The translations under genes were made by a program, and so were the position numbers. 24,582 nucleotides of DNA from Marivivens sp. (lineage in GTDB: Bacteria > Pseudomonadota > Alphaproteobacteria > Rhodobacterales > Rhodobacteraceae): contig JAHEBR010000010.1 of NCBI GenBank assembly GCA_024642185.1, forward strand, positions 1-24,582, in the 5' to 3' direction. Below, piece by piece: positions 17,027-24,567 of the stretch; positions within the stretch are counted from its first letter, which is position 1; each line of letters begins with the position of its first letter. The notes below the pieces were generated by a model, which did no database searches, was not told the DNA's origin, and saw only the letters and a program-made list of their open reading frames with translations.

Positions 17027-18194
17027 CGCCCACCTCCCGCGCCGGAAGGCCGAGAAGCGCCCGCTTTTCACCATCGGTCAGGAAACTCGCCTCGCCGATC
17101 CGCCGCCATTGCGCCTCGCGCTCGGCCGCAAGCGCCGGAACTTGGTCCGGGTCAGGGCGCAACTCGATCCGCTCGCCCGAGAAATCCGACAGCCAATCGG
17201 CGATCACGCTCGTCACCCGCGTCGCCAAGGGCAGAACCGTCAGGCGATAGAAGGCGCGGTTGGCCTCCTGATAATTGGCATAGGTCGCGTCTCCCGGAAT
17301 CCCCAAAAGCATGGGCGGAATGCCGAAGGCGATGCAGATCTCGCGCGCCGCGGCTTCCTTGGTCTTCTGGAATTCCATGTCCGAGGGGCTGAACCCCATC
17401 GGCTTCCAATCAAGCCCCCCCTCCAGAAGCATCGGCCGCCCGGCGTTGCGCGCGCCCTGATGCTGGGTCTCCATCTCCGACAGAAGCCGGTCATACTGGT
17501 CCTGGCTCAGGGCCGCCTGCCCTTCCGCCCCGCGATAGACGATCGCCCCCGAGGGCCGCGCGGCATTGTCGAGAAGCGCCTTTGACCAGCGCGACGCCGC
17601 ATTGTGCACATCAAGCGCATTGGCCGCCGCCTGCAAGGGAGAGAGGCCATAGTGATCGTCGAGCGGGTGAAAGCTCTTGATATGGCAGATCGGGCTCAGC
17701 TCTTCGGAAACGGCAAAGCGATGCGTGCGCCCCGCCACCGAATAGTCATAGGCCATAGGCCAGCCGTCAGGGCCGGGCACAAGGCTCATCCGGTCCGAGC
17801 GTAGCACATGAACCTCGCCCGGAACCGGCCCCTCGCCCACCGCCTCGAGATAGGCATTTCCGTTCAGAAGAAGCTGGCCATAGACCGCCTCCATCATCTC
17901 GGCCCGCCCCTGCGCCGCATTCGGGCGCGAAATGAGGTCGAGAACCGGATGGCTGTCATAGCGGCGCTCGGCGTCCTGCAGGACCAGCGGCAAGGCTGCC
18001 GCCGCCTCGGCGATCATCTTGACCGCCCGAAAGCCCACAGGATTGCCGGTGAACCCGGTGCGCGTGAGCGAGACCGTATCGCGCGGGCTCCAGGCCACGC
18101 GGCCGCTCCCCAGCGCCACGACCTTCCCCGTCGCCGAGGCCTTGACCTCGGGCGGGGTCTCGTCCGACTGCGCCCGTTTCAGGAATTCAAACAT
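17016..18194 (-). CDS. GTA portal protein, HK97 family (gp3)
   Basis: A 392-residue portal protein, matching Rcc01684. Landmarks are VGFRAVKMIAEAAAALPLVL near the N-terminus, SHPVLDLISRPN, GNAYLEAVG, YGLSPLQAAANALDVHNAAS and the family-typical AAAREICIAFGIPPMLLGIP, followed by TYANYQEANRAFY. Twelve copies form the DNA channel at one head vertex and dock the terminase and connector. GAGGAG lies upstream of the ATG. A 115-base gap without a gene separates it from the terminase gene; it holds a short 5-bp hairpin (18227-18242) and no clear promoter. Confidence 0.96.
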   Translation of the reverse strand: MFEFLKRAQSDETPPEVKASATGKVVALGSGRVAWSPRDTVSLTRTGFTGNPVGFRAVKMIAEAAAALPLVLQDAERRYDSHPVLDLISRPNAAQGRAEMMEAVYGQLLLNGNAYLEAVGEGPVPGEVHVLRSDRMSLVPGPDGWPMAYDYSVAGRTHRFAVSEELSPICHIKSFHPLDDHYGLSPLQAAANALDVHNAASRWSKALLDNAARPSGAIVYRGAEGQAALSQDQYDRLLSEMETQHQGARNAGRPMLLEGGLDWKPMGFSPSDMEFQKTKEAAAREICIAFGIPPMLLGIPGDATYANYQEANRAFYRLTVLPLATRVTSVIADWLSDFSGERIELRPDPDQVPALAAEREAQWRRIGEASFLTDGEKRALLGLPAREVGDEG

Positions 18195-18309
18195 CCACGA
18201 CTCCTCGTCATTCTATCTGGCGTCGCACCCGTCGCTTCGGGTTACAGACGCACTATCAAAGGTTTTTCTGAAAACTTCCGAAGGCCACCGTGCGTTGCCT
18301 TCCCTTGCT

Positions 18310-19710
18310 TTAGAGGACGCGCAACCGAGGCTGCCGCCAGGTGCTCGCCGGTTCGATCATCAAGTCGTAAAGCGCCCAGACAAGCGCATCGACACGATCG
18401 GGCGAGCCGCTACCGGTGAAACCAAGGCGGGTCATCTGGCACATCTGGTCTTCCAGTTCGCCCAGCGGGGCGGCATGGAACACGCGACCCTGCTCATAGA
18501 GCGCCGCCACCGGCTCCGCCCGCGCTGCCTTGCCACGCGCGGCATGGACGGCCCGAAACGGCACCAGCGGATCCACCTGACGCACGATGGTCTCGACCAT
18601 CGCGCCGCCTTGATTCACCTCGGCCACCAGACGATCCGCGCCGTGACGGTCCCACGCCGCAATCGCCGCCTTGGCCCACTCGAGCGGGGATGCGCCATTG
18701 ACGGTCGCATCCTCGAGCACATAGGCCCGCCAGTCTTGCGGCGGCCCCTCGGTCACCGCGCCGACCACCACGATGCCGCAGGCATCGCCCACCCCGCCCG
18801 CCGCTGCCGAGGGATCGACGGCAACGACGATGCGGCTCATCTCCGAAGGCTTGGCCGCGCGGCAGGCCTCAAGCCCCGCGCTTGTCCAGAGCGCGCCCTC
18901 GACATCTGCGAGCAAAACCCCGTCAAGCTCCTGTCGCCCCAGCCGCGTTCCGGCATAGCGGCGCTGGACCTCTTCCAGAAAGCCGCTGGCCAGATTGGCC
19001 CGATTGGCGCTCGTCGGCGCGTGGGTGACAACCGTGCTGTCGCGCTCCAGAAGATTGGTCAGAACCTTCGCGTTGCGAGGGGTCGTCGTCACGCAGGCGC
19101 GCGGATCGTCCCCGAGCCGCAGCCCGAATTGCAGCATGTCCCAGGCCTCCCCGGCCTTGCGCCATTTCGCCAGCTCGTCCGCCCAGAGCCCGTCGAACTG
19201 AAGCCCGCGCAAGGCATCGGGGTCATGCGCCGACAGAACCTGCGCCGTGGCCCCATTGGGCCAGACAAGCATCTTGCGCCCCGCGATCCACTCGGGCCGG
19301 CGCCCCGGCGGGCAGACGGCAAGGATACCGCTCTCGCCAAAGATCATCACCTCGCGCGCCTGATCGAATGTCTCGCCGACAAGGCCGATCCGCCGGGCCT
19401 TTCCCGGATCGTTCGGCCCCGGCCCCTCGACCAGCGAGCGCACCCATTCGGCCCCCGCCCGCGTCTTGCCCGCGCCCCGCCCGCCCATGACGAGCCAGGT
19501 CCGCCAGTCGCCCTCGGGCGGCAACTGGTGTTCGAGCGCCCAGAACTCGAAGAGATAGGGCAAGGCGCGCGCTTCTTCCTTCGTTAGGGAACTCAGGAAC
19601 TCGGCCTGCACCTCAGGGCTCTCGGAGGCGATCCAACTTGCCCCCAATCGAATCCCTTGCGGCTTCGAGGTCGAAATCTCCTGCACGAAACGCGCGCCCG
19701 TATGTTGCAT
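18310..19710 (-). CDS. terL: GTA large terminase, ATPase-nuclease (gp2)
   Basis: The DNA packaging motor, matching Rcc01683. The Walker A motif GGRGAGKT lies at about residues 76-83 and a Walker B-like LWADE follows LQFDG. The C-terminal nuclease domain begins with IVVAVDPSAAAGG and ends with a RVDALVWALYDL region that carries a late acidic residue. The ATG at 19710 has GAGGAGG six bases upstream but overlaps the small terminase gene by 98 bases. A GTG at 19611, directly after the gp1 stop (TGAGGTG), is the alternative and would give 433 residues. The N-terminal 33 residues are therefore uncertain; the rest is secure. Confidence 0.95.
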   Translation of the reverse strand: MQHTGARFVQEISTSKPQGIRLGASWIASESPEVQAEFLSSLTKEEARALPYLFEFWALEHQLPPEGDWRTWLVMGGRGAGKTRAGAEWVRSLVEGPGPNDPGKARRIGLVGETFDQAREVMIFGESGILAVCPPGRRPEWIAGRKMLVWPNGATAQVLSAHDPDALRGLQFDGLWADELAKWRKAGEAWDMLQFGLRLGDDPRACVTTTPRNAKVLTNLLERDSTVVTHAPTSANRANLASGFLEEVQRRYAGTRLGRQELDGVLLADVEGALWTSAGLEACRAAKPSEMSRIVVAVDPSAAAGGVGDACGIVVVGAVTEGPPQDWRAYVLEDATVNGASPLEWAKAAIAAWDRHGADRLVAEVNQGGAMVETIVRQVDPLVPFRAVHAARGKAARAEPVAALYEQGRVFHAAPLGELEDQMCQMTRLGFTGSGSPDRVDALVWALYDLMIEPASTWRQPRLRVL

Positions 19711-19924
19711 GAAATGCCTCCTCGGCGGTTTTGAGTGTGAAGAACGCTTTGTCCAAAAGCTGGATCTGGACGAGAATCTTGCTGGCAAGATCAGGGTCGC
19801 CCCCCCTGATCAGCTTCTCGATGCCCTGAAGGGTGTCGCTGACTCTGCGGAAATGTCCGGCAGCTTCCTCGTAGGCCTGCTCAGCTGTCGGCGATGCGGT
19901 TTGATCGGACCGATCTTGAATCAT
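19613..19924 (-). CDS. terS: GTA small terminase (gp1)
   Basis: A 103-residue, mostly helical, charged protein at the position of orfg1 (Rcc01682), which has been characterised as the GTA small terminase. Visible features are the helical VSDTLQGIEKLIRGGDPDLA segment, a leucine-rich stretch (ILVQIQLLDKAFFTLKTAEE) and no classical sequence-specific DNA-binding motif, in line with the non-specific packaging of GTAs. It is the first gene of the cluster. The ribosome binding site is weak (AGG, nine bases from the ATG) and lies in one arm of a possible leader hairpin. The C-terminal third overlaps the favoured start of the large terminase gene. Confidence 0.85.
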   Translation of the reverse strand: MIQDRSDQTASPTAEQAYEEAAGHFRRVSDTLQGIEKLIRGGDPDLASKILVQIQLLDKAFFTLKTAEEAFHATYGRAFRAGDFDLEAARDSIGGKLDRLREP

Positions 19925-19933
19925 TCAGTCTTG

Positions 19934-19957
19934 CCTGTGTTGGTAGTCCGTCACAGG
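19934..19957 (-). promoter_or_regulatory. Possible leader hairpin over the ribosome binding site of the first GTA gene
   Basis: On the minus strand CCTGTG and CACAGG pair across a 12-base loop, ten bases before the gp1 ATG. The downstream arm contains the only purine-rich stretch that could serve as the ribosome binding site. The stem is only 6 bp, so this is tentative. Confidence 0.3.
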
Positions 19958-20052
19958 TGAGAGACAGGAAAGGGCGGCCCAGACTTTCTGTCCAGCGTCG
20001 CCCTCACTCGTCTTCTAGCATGAATGAACCCTGCATATCCGGCAGGCAAAAG
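19958..20052 (-). promoter_or_regulatory. Presumed promoter region of the GTA cluster
   Basis: This stretch lies between the mltG terminator and the gp1 leader and must hold the main promoter of the cluster. I see no convincing -35/-10 pair. A 5-bp inverted repeat (CCTGC, 7 bases, GCAGG; 20030-20046) is the clearest candidate for a regulator site. In R. capsulatus the GTA promoter depends on the activator GafA. Confidence 0.45.
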
Positions 20053-20085
20053 TCAAATCGGGCACCCTCTAAGCGCCCGATTTGA
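20053..20085 (-). terminator. Intrinsic terminator after mltG, upstream of the GTA
   Basis: On the minus strand TCAAATCGGGC, an 11-base loop, then GCCCGATTTGA form a perfect 11-bp stem followed by CTTTT. It begins 17 bases after the mltG stop and separates housekeeping transcription from the GTA promoter region. Confidence 0.85.
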
Positions 20086-20102
20086 TTACACTTCGTTAGG
20101 AA

Positions 20103-21257
20103 TCAGTTGCCGCTCTGCTGGCCTTCGATCGCCCGCCAAGCCGCCACATTTTTGTTGTGATCCGCGAGGTTATCGGCAAAGGCGTGCCCGCCCGTGCCAT
20201 CGGCCACAAAGAAGATGAAGGCCGTATTATCTGGGTTCAGCGCCGCCTCGATACTCGCCCGCCCGGGGTTGGCAATCGGTGTCGGCGGCAGCCCGTCGAT
20301 GACATAGGTGTTATAGGGCGTTTCCCGCTGCAATTCGCTCTGGCGCAGTCCGCGACCCAAGACGCCCTCGCCCTTGGTGATGCCATAGATCACCGTGGGA
20401 TCGGTCTGGAGCCGGATGCCTCTGTTCAAGCGATTGATGAAGACACTCGCCACCTGCCCGCGTTCTTCAGGAACACCGGTTTCCTTCTCGATGATCGAGG
20501 CAAGGATCAGCGCCTCCTCGGGAGTCGAAATCGGCAAATCCGCCGCACGTTCGGCCCAAGCCTCAGCCAGAATGCGGGCCTGTGCCGTCTCCATCCTCTC
20601 CAGAATCGAGGCAACCGTGGCGCCCGGTTTGAATTCGTAGCTATCAGGCGCAAGGCTGCCTTCTGTCGGAATGTCAGTGACTGGGGTGCCCAGCGATGAC
20701 AAAGCGTTAAGCGCAGTCACAACCTGCCAGCTTGTCGTGCCTTCCGCCATCGCTACGCGATAGCGGGTATCGGCCTCGCCCGTGACCTTTGTGTAGGCCT
20801 CCGGAGTTTCCTCCGATGCGGGATCAAACTCCGCCACTTCGATAAAACGGCTCGTCGCCGGCTCCAGCTCGCGCACCTGAATAACGGTCTTGTTGACGCC
20901 AATCCGATAGACGACCTCGGTTCCGCAAGTGCTCTGGCCACCCCGCGTGACGATCTCGACGATCTCTTCCATCGAGGCCGCCTCGGGAACGAGGTAACTC
21001 CCAGCCTTCAGAAGGTTGGCCTTTTCGGAATAATCCGCACCGATCCGCAAGACCGCCCCGCTCGACACCGCGCCTTGCGCCTCGAGATCACGGCTCACCG
21101 CCCGGAAATTGGTGCCGCTTTCAACCTTGACGCAAATCGCCGCTTCAAGCGGGCCGGGCTCCGAATACATCCGCGCGCCCCAAGCCACCGCACCCGCAAC
21201 CAGAAGCAGGGCAACAACAAAGAATGTCAGCACGTTGGAAGCGAGGTGTCGCCACAT
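20103..21257 (-). CDS. mltG: Endolytic transglycosylase MltG
   Basis: A 384-residue membrane-anchored protein of the YceG/MltG family, which cuts nascent glycan strands and is thought to set peptidoglycan chain length. An N-terminal membrane segment (about 9-28) precedes the LysM-like region. The catalytic motif ASIIEKETG has the expected catalytic glutamate at E257, followed by RLQTDPTVIYG, then PYNTY and GLPPTPIANPG, all family hallmarks. Its ATG overlaps the last base of the fabF stop (TGATG), so the two are cotranscribed. A perfect terminator follows. The fabF-mltG-GTA order is typical of Rhodobacterales. Confidence 0.96.
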   Translation of the reverse strand: MWRHLASNVLTFFVVALLLVAGAVAWGARMYSEPGPLEAAICVKVESGTNFRAVSRDLEAQGAVSSGAVLRIGADYSEKANLLKAGSYLVPEAASMEEIVEIVTRGGQSTCGTEVVYRIGVNKTVIQVRELEPATSRFIEVAEFDPASEETPEAYTKVTGEADTRYRVAMAEGTTSWQVVTALNALSSLGTPVTDIPTEGSLAPDSYEFKPGATVASILERMETAQARILAEAWAERAADLPISTPEEALILASIIEKETGVPEERGQVASVFINRLNRGIRLQTDPTVIYGITKGEGVLGRGLRQSELQRETPYNTYVIDGLPPTPIANPGRASIEAALNPDNTAFIFFVADGTGGHAFADNLADHNKNVAAWRAIEGQQSGN

Positions 21258-22516
21258 CAGCGCAATTTGCCCACGATCACGCTGGCATTGGTCCCGCCGA
21301 AGCCGAAGGAATTGGAGAGCGCCACATTGACCGTCTTCTCGCGCTTGGCATTCGGCGCCAGATCAACCTTGCTCTCAACCGCCGGATTATCGAGGTTGAT
21401 CGTCGGCGGGCAAACATCGTCGCGCACCGCGAGGATCGCAAAGATCGCCTCGATCGCACCAGCGGCGCCCAGAAGGTGGCCGGTCATCGACTTCGTTGAC
21501 GACATGGTCACCTTGCCGGCCGCCTCGCCCATCATCCGCTCGACAGCGCCCAGCTCGATGGTGTCAGCCATGGTCGAGGTGCCATGCGCATTGATATAGT
21601 CGACATCCTTCGGCTCGAGCCCGGCATCGGCCAGCGCCGCCCGCATCGACCGCTCGCCGCCCTCGCCATCCTCGGAAGGCGCGGTGATGTGATAGGCATC
21701 GCCCGACATTCCGTAGCCCAGAACCTCGGCATAGATCTTGGCGCCGCGCGCCTTGGCGTGTTCATATTCCTCAAGAACCACGACGCCCGCGCCCTCGCCC
21801 ATGACAAAGCCATCGCGGTCGGCATCATAGGGGCGGCTGGCCGCTTGCGGATCATCGCCGCGCTTGGTCGAGAGCGCCTTGCAGGCATTGAAGCCCGCAA
21901 TGCCGATCTCGCAAATGGCGGCCTCGGCTCCGCCTGCGATCATCACATCCGCCGCGCCGTATTTGATCAGGCGGCTCGCGTCGCCAATGGCGTGAGCACC
22001 CGTCGAACAGGCCGTCACCACCGAATGGTTCGGCCCCTTAAACCCGTAGCGGATCGAGACCTGACCCGAGATCAGATTGATCAGCGCACCGGGAATAAAG
22101 AACGGCGAGACACGCCGCGGCCCCTTTTCCTTGATCAGGATCGCGGTCTCGGCAATCGACTTGAGCCCGCCGATCCCCGAGCCGATCAGAACGCCGGTGC
22201 GGTTCTGCTTCTCTTGGGTATCCGCAACCCAGCCCGAATCCTCAACCGCCTGCTGCGCCGCGGCCACGCCGAAGAGGATGAAATCATCCACCTTCCGCTG
22301 CTCTTTCGGCTCCATATATTTGTCGGCATTGAAAGTGGCGTCCGAACCATCGCCGCGCTTCACTTCGCAGGCATAGGTGGTGGCAAGGCCACTCGCGTCA
22401 AACTGAGCAATCGTGCCAGCGCCCGACTGCCCTTCGAGCAGACGTTTCCAGCTTTCCTCGACACCATCCGCCAGCGGCGTGACAAGCCCAAGTCCGGTTA
22501 CAACGACACGGCGCAT
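21257..22516 (-). CDS. fabF: 3-oxoacyl-ACP synthase II (KAS II)
   Basis: A 419-residue condensing enzyme that elongates acyl-ACP with malonyl-ACP in type II fatty acid synthesis. The Cys-His-His triad is complete: C170 in TACSTGAH, H311 in NAHGTST and H347 in TGHLLGAAG, with the supporting lysine K342 in STKSMTGH. Length and N-terminus (RRVVVTGLGLVTPL) are normal. GTGAGGG precedes the ATG. The partner acpP lies upstream on the same strand but is separated by a + strand gene, so fabF needs its own promoter. TTGCCC, 18 bases, then TATCAG (minus strand, 22580-22551) is a weak candidate. Confidence 0.97.
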   Translation of the reverse strand: MRRVVVTGLGLVTPLADGVEESWKRLLEGQSGAGTIAQFDASGLATTYACEVKRGDGSDATFNADKYMEPKEQRKVDDFILFGVAAAQQAVEDSGWVADTQEKQNRTGVLIGSGIGGLKSIAETAILIKEKGPRRVSPFFIPGALINLISGQVSIRYGFKGPNHSVVTACSTGAHAIGDASRLIKYGAADVMIAGGAEAAICEIGIAGFNACKALSTKRGDDPQAASRPYDADRDGFVMGEGAGVVVLEEYEHAKARGAKIYAEVLGYGMSGDAYHITAPSEDGEGGERSMRAALADAGLEPKDVDYINAHGTSTMADTIELGAVERMMGEAAGKVTMSSTKSMTGHLLGAAGAIEAIFAILAVRDDVCPPTINLDNPAVESKVDLAPNAKREKTVNVALSNSFGFGGTNASVIVGKLR

Positions 22517-22586
22517 ATTCTGCCCTCACCTCGATAGTTTTTCTCAACCCCTGATAGCTTACGCGCAAGAGGTGGGGCAAGGGCAG

Positions 22587-22615
22587 TTGACCACCCAATA
22601 TCCCGCTTCTAGCCT
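22587..22615 (+). promoter_or_regulatory. Candidate sigma-70-type promoter of the CPBP gene
   Basis: TTGACC (22587-22592), a 17-base spacer and TAGCCT (22610-22615) fit a housekeeping promoter directed at the + strand gene, with transcription expected to start near 22622. The -10 element is imperfect. Confidence 0.4.
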
Positions 22616-22658
22616 TTCCAACAGCTTCCGGGGTTTGATTTGTGTAAGGGTTATGGTC

Positions 22659-23360
22659 ATGACTACTCCAATCCGCCGGTCCGCGTTTCGGGCGATCCTA
22701 TTGTCTATCCCCGGCATTGCCCTGATCCCGCTCGTGATCACGCCGCCTGACGGCATCCCTCCCGCGCTTTTGATGGTCAACCCGGCCCTTATGGTCCTGA
22801 TTCTGGGATTTCTTGGCGCGGCCACGGCCGAGCGCTCTGGGCTTGTCGCTGAATGGATATTGGGAGCGCCGATAGTCTGGAGCCGCCTCAGGCAAGGCCT
22901 CGTGATCGGTTTGCTCGCGGGCGGTATCGCGGCAGCAGCCGACCAACTCCTTGCGCCGCATTGGCAAAGCTCCGAAACCGCCATTCCCACACTTTTGGAA
23001 AGCACAGGCGCCCTGCCGCTTGCAGTCGGCATTCTCTATGGCGGACTTACGGAAGAAGTGATGATGCGGTGGGGCCTTTTGTCAGCCGTCTTGTGGGTTC
23101 TACTGAAGATCTTGCCGCGCAATCCTGCCGTTTGGCTTGCCGCGATCGCCGCAGGTCTTCTCTTCGCCATGGGCCATTTGCCAGCAGTCGCCGCATCGGG
23201 AGCGGACCTGACCGTGCCGCTTGTTGCGCGCATTTTGGGCTTCAATACGGCTCTCGGCGTTCTCTACGGGCTGCTCTATGTCCGCAAAAGCCTGTTTGCG
23301 GCGGCCGCAGCCCATGCCGGCACGCATATCGGCGTCTTTTGTCTCAGCTTGCTCTGGTAA
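22659..23360 (+). CDS. CPBP (Abi) family intramembrane glutamic protease-like protein
   Basis: A 233-residue, very hydrophobic protein with about six to eight membrane segments. It carries the CPBP signature: EExxxR (TEEVMMRWG), FxxxH (FAMGH), an N-bearing helix (GFNTALGVLYGLLY) and the late HAGTH motif. The family includes Rce1-type CAAX proteases and bacteriocin self-immunity proteins; the bacterial substrate here is unknown. The ATG at 22659 lies eight bases after TAAGGG; an ATG two codons earlier (22653) is too close. It stands alone on the + strand between acpP and fabF, genes usually adjacent, so it looks like an insertion into the fatty-acid block. Confidence 0.88.
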   Translation: MTTPIRRSAFRAILLSIPGIALIPLVITPPDGIPPALLMVNPALMVLILGFLGAATAERSGLVAEWILGAPIVWSRLRQGLVIGLLAGGIAAAADQLLAPHWQSSETAIPTLLESTGALPLAVGILYGGLTEEVMMRWGLLSAVLWVLLKILPRNPAVWLAAIAAGLLFAMGHLPAVAASGADLTVPLVARILGFNTALGVLYGLLYVRKSLFAAAAAHAGTHIGVFCLSLLW

Positions 23361-23364
23361 CAAA

Positions 23365-23391
23365 CGAAAACGGCGCCCAAAAGGGCGCCGT
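23365..23391 (-). terminator. Intrinsic terminator between acpP and the CPBP gene
   Basis: CGGCGCCC, loop AAAA, GGGCGCCG (23371-23390) form a perfect 8-bp stem, extendable by one A-T pair. On the minus strand a TTTT run follows, so it ends acpP; on the + strand the hairpin lies 10 bases after the CPBP stop but lacks a U-run. Confidence 0.85.
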
Positions 23392-23413
23392 CTAAAACCG
23401 TTCTCAGGAAAGC

Positions 23414-23647
23414 TTACTGGGCTTCGCTGATGAATTTGACCGCATCGCCGAAGGTCTGGATGGTCTCGGCGGCGTCATCGGGGATCTCGATGCCGAACTC
23501 TTCTTCGAAAGCCATCACCAGCTCGACGGTGTCGAGGCTGTCGGCGCCCAGATCGTCGATGAACGAAGCGGTCTCAGTGACCTTGTCCCCTTCGACACCA
23601 AGGTGCTCTACAACGATCTTACGCACACGGTCTGCGACGTCGCTCAT
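23414..23647 (-). CDS. acpP: Acyl carrier protein
   Basis: A 77-residue acidic helical protein that carries growing acyl chains on a phosphopantetheine arm. The attachment serine is S37 in GADSLDTVELVMAFEEEFG. Size and sequence are canonical. GAGGAA lies six bases before the ATG. It ends at a terminator shared with the convergent CPBP gene, so it appears monocistronic here and not cotranscribed with fabF. Its own promoter must lie in 23648-23851. Confidence 0.98.
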   Translation of the reverse strand: MSDVADRVRKIVVEHLGVEGDKVTETASFIDDLGADSLDTVELVMAFEEEFGIEIPDDAAETIQTFGDAVKFISEAQ

Positions 23648-23666
23648 GTCTGTTCCTCACGTTTAA

Positions 23667-23684
23667 GGGCTTCAGCCCGTTATA
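23667..23684 (-). promoter_or_regulatory. Possible acpP -10 element with adjacent palindrome
   Basis: On the minus strand TATAAC (23684-23679) is followed at once by GGGCT-GA-AGCCC (23678-23667), a 5-bp-arm palindrome at the likely transcription start. No clear -35 hexamer lies 16-18 bases upstream; that space holds the palindrome CCCCGCGGGG. The call is tentative. Confidence 0.35.
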
Positions 23685-23851
23685 TCATGCCCCCGCGGGG
23701 CCGTTGGATTGCCCGAAGCGGGGCGAAACCGACAAGCGCAAAGCGCGCCCTCCGGCAAAACTTCGTGGGCTATAGCAGAGATTTTCCCGAAGGCAAATCC
23801 TTTCCCTCCCGGCCTCGCCTCACCAAAGAATGGCGTTCGGCCCACCCAATT

Positions 23852-24481
23852 TCAAGCCTCCTCGGAGCCGTTATCCAAGTCGGTGTCGCTATCGTCTTCC
23901 GTAGCCGAGCCGCTAGAGACACTTGCCGAAACCATGGCGAAAAGTGTGTTCAGGATCAGTGGCTTTACCTTATGAAGGCTCTGCGGCTCACCTACATAGC
24001 CCGCTACAATCCTCTGCGGCAGATCAAAAAGACCAAGCTCGGCTCTGATCGGATCCAGGCTATTCCGTTCGATGAATCTTGCTACCCGGGCTGCGTACTC
24101 CGCGTTTTCCCGGGCAATCTCTGTCTCCAGCGACTCGCCCGCTGCGCCCCTCACCAAAACCCGCTCCGGGACACAGAACAAAAGCCGTGCAAGCGCCGGT
24201 CGCTCCTCGGCCCAACGCCCTGCGTGTAAAGCGATTCTACGCATCGGACCCTCGCCGATCCGGTTTAGTGGTCGCCCCATCCCAATCCGATAGCTGCGCG
24301 CCGCGGTGAGCCACGCCGTCGCCAGGAGGCCATCCATCGAGCCATATCGGTGATAGATCGAACCGACCGAAACCCCCGTGCCCTTTGAGACCTGCTGCAC
24401 TGTGACAGCGGGCGCCGCGGCCAAATGTCGCCCAAGCCAATCAAAGACCTCAATGTCGGTAAACTGTGCCTTGCGCCCCAT
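23852..24481 (-). CDS. TetR-family transcriptional regulator
   Basis: A 209-residue protein with an N-terminal TetR helix-turn-helix at about residues 25-55 (VTVQQVSKGTGVSVGSIYHR, then YGSMDGLL). The helical ligand-binding region behind it has no recognisable subfamily motif. The C-terminal 20 or so residues are very acidic and Ser/Asp-rich (ATEDDSDTDLDNGSEEA) and probably disordered. GGAGG lies four bases before the ATG. It sits between the probable fabG end and acpP, same strand, after a strong terminator, so it has its own promoter. Control of nearby fatty-acid genes or of itself is an inference from location. Confidence 0.9.
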   Translation of the reverse strand: MGRKAQFTDIEVFDWLGRHLAAAPAVTVQQVSKGTGVSVGSIYHRYGSMDGLLATAWLTAARSYRIGMGRPLNRIGEGPMRRIALHAGRWAEERPALARLLFCVPERVLVRGAAGESLETEIARENAEYAARVARFIERNSLDPIRAELGLFDLPQRIVAGYVGEPQSLHKVKPLILNTLFAMVSASVSSGSATEDDSDTDLDNGSEEA

Positions 24482-24489
24482 ATGGCCTC

Positions 24490-24506
24490 CGCATCGTTTT
24501 GATACG
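24490..24506. promoter_or_regulatory. Inverted repeat directly upstream of the TetR gene
   Basis: CGCATC, a 5-base spacer GTTTT, then GATACG match at five of six arm positions. It lies 9 bases before the regulator's ATG and next to its ribosome binding site, where an autoregulatory operator would be expected. The repeat is short, so it may be chance. Confidence 0.35.
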
Positions 24507-24516
24507 AAGATTCTAC

Positions 24517-24544
24517 AAAAAAGGGGCGGCCACTGGCCACCCCC
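24517..24544 (-). terminator. Intrinsic terminator of the gene at the right edge
   Basis: On the minus strand GGGG and GGCC pair with GGCC and CCCC around an AGT loop, with a one-base bulge and a U-G pair, followed by TTTTTT. It begins 23 bases after the stop of the partial gene at the edge and ends before the TetR gene. Confidence 0.85.
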
Positions 24545-24567
24545 AAATTCACTTATTTCCTATGGGA

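Noticed and set aside
18019..19587. A 522-codon plus-strand open frame opposite the terminase gene
   Set aside because: It is antisense to terL, whose Walker A and nuclease motifs are clear, and has shadow-type composition.
6107..19924. An integrated prophage
   Set aside because: No integrase, attachment-site repeats, repressor or replication genes are seen, and gene order and content match the GTA exactly.
23701..23851. A small gene or RNA between acpP and the TetR gene
   Set aside because: No open frame with a ribosome binding site and no clear structured RNA or terminator could be seen; it is probably acpP upstream DNA.
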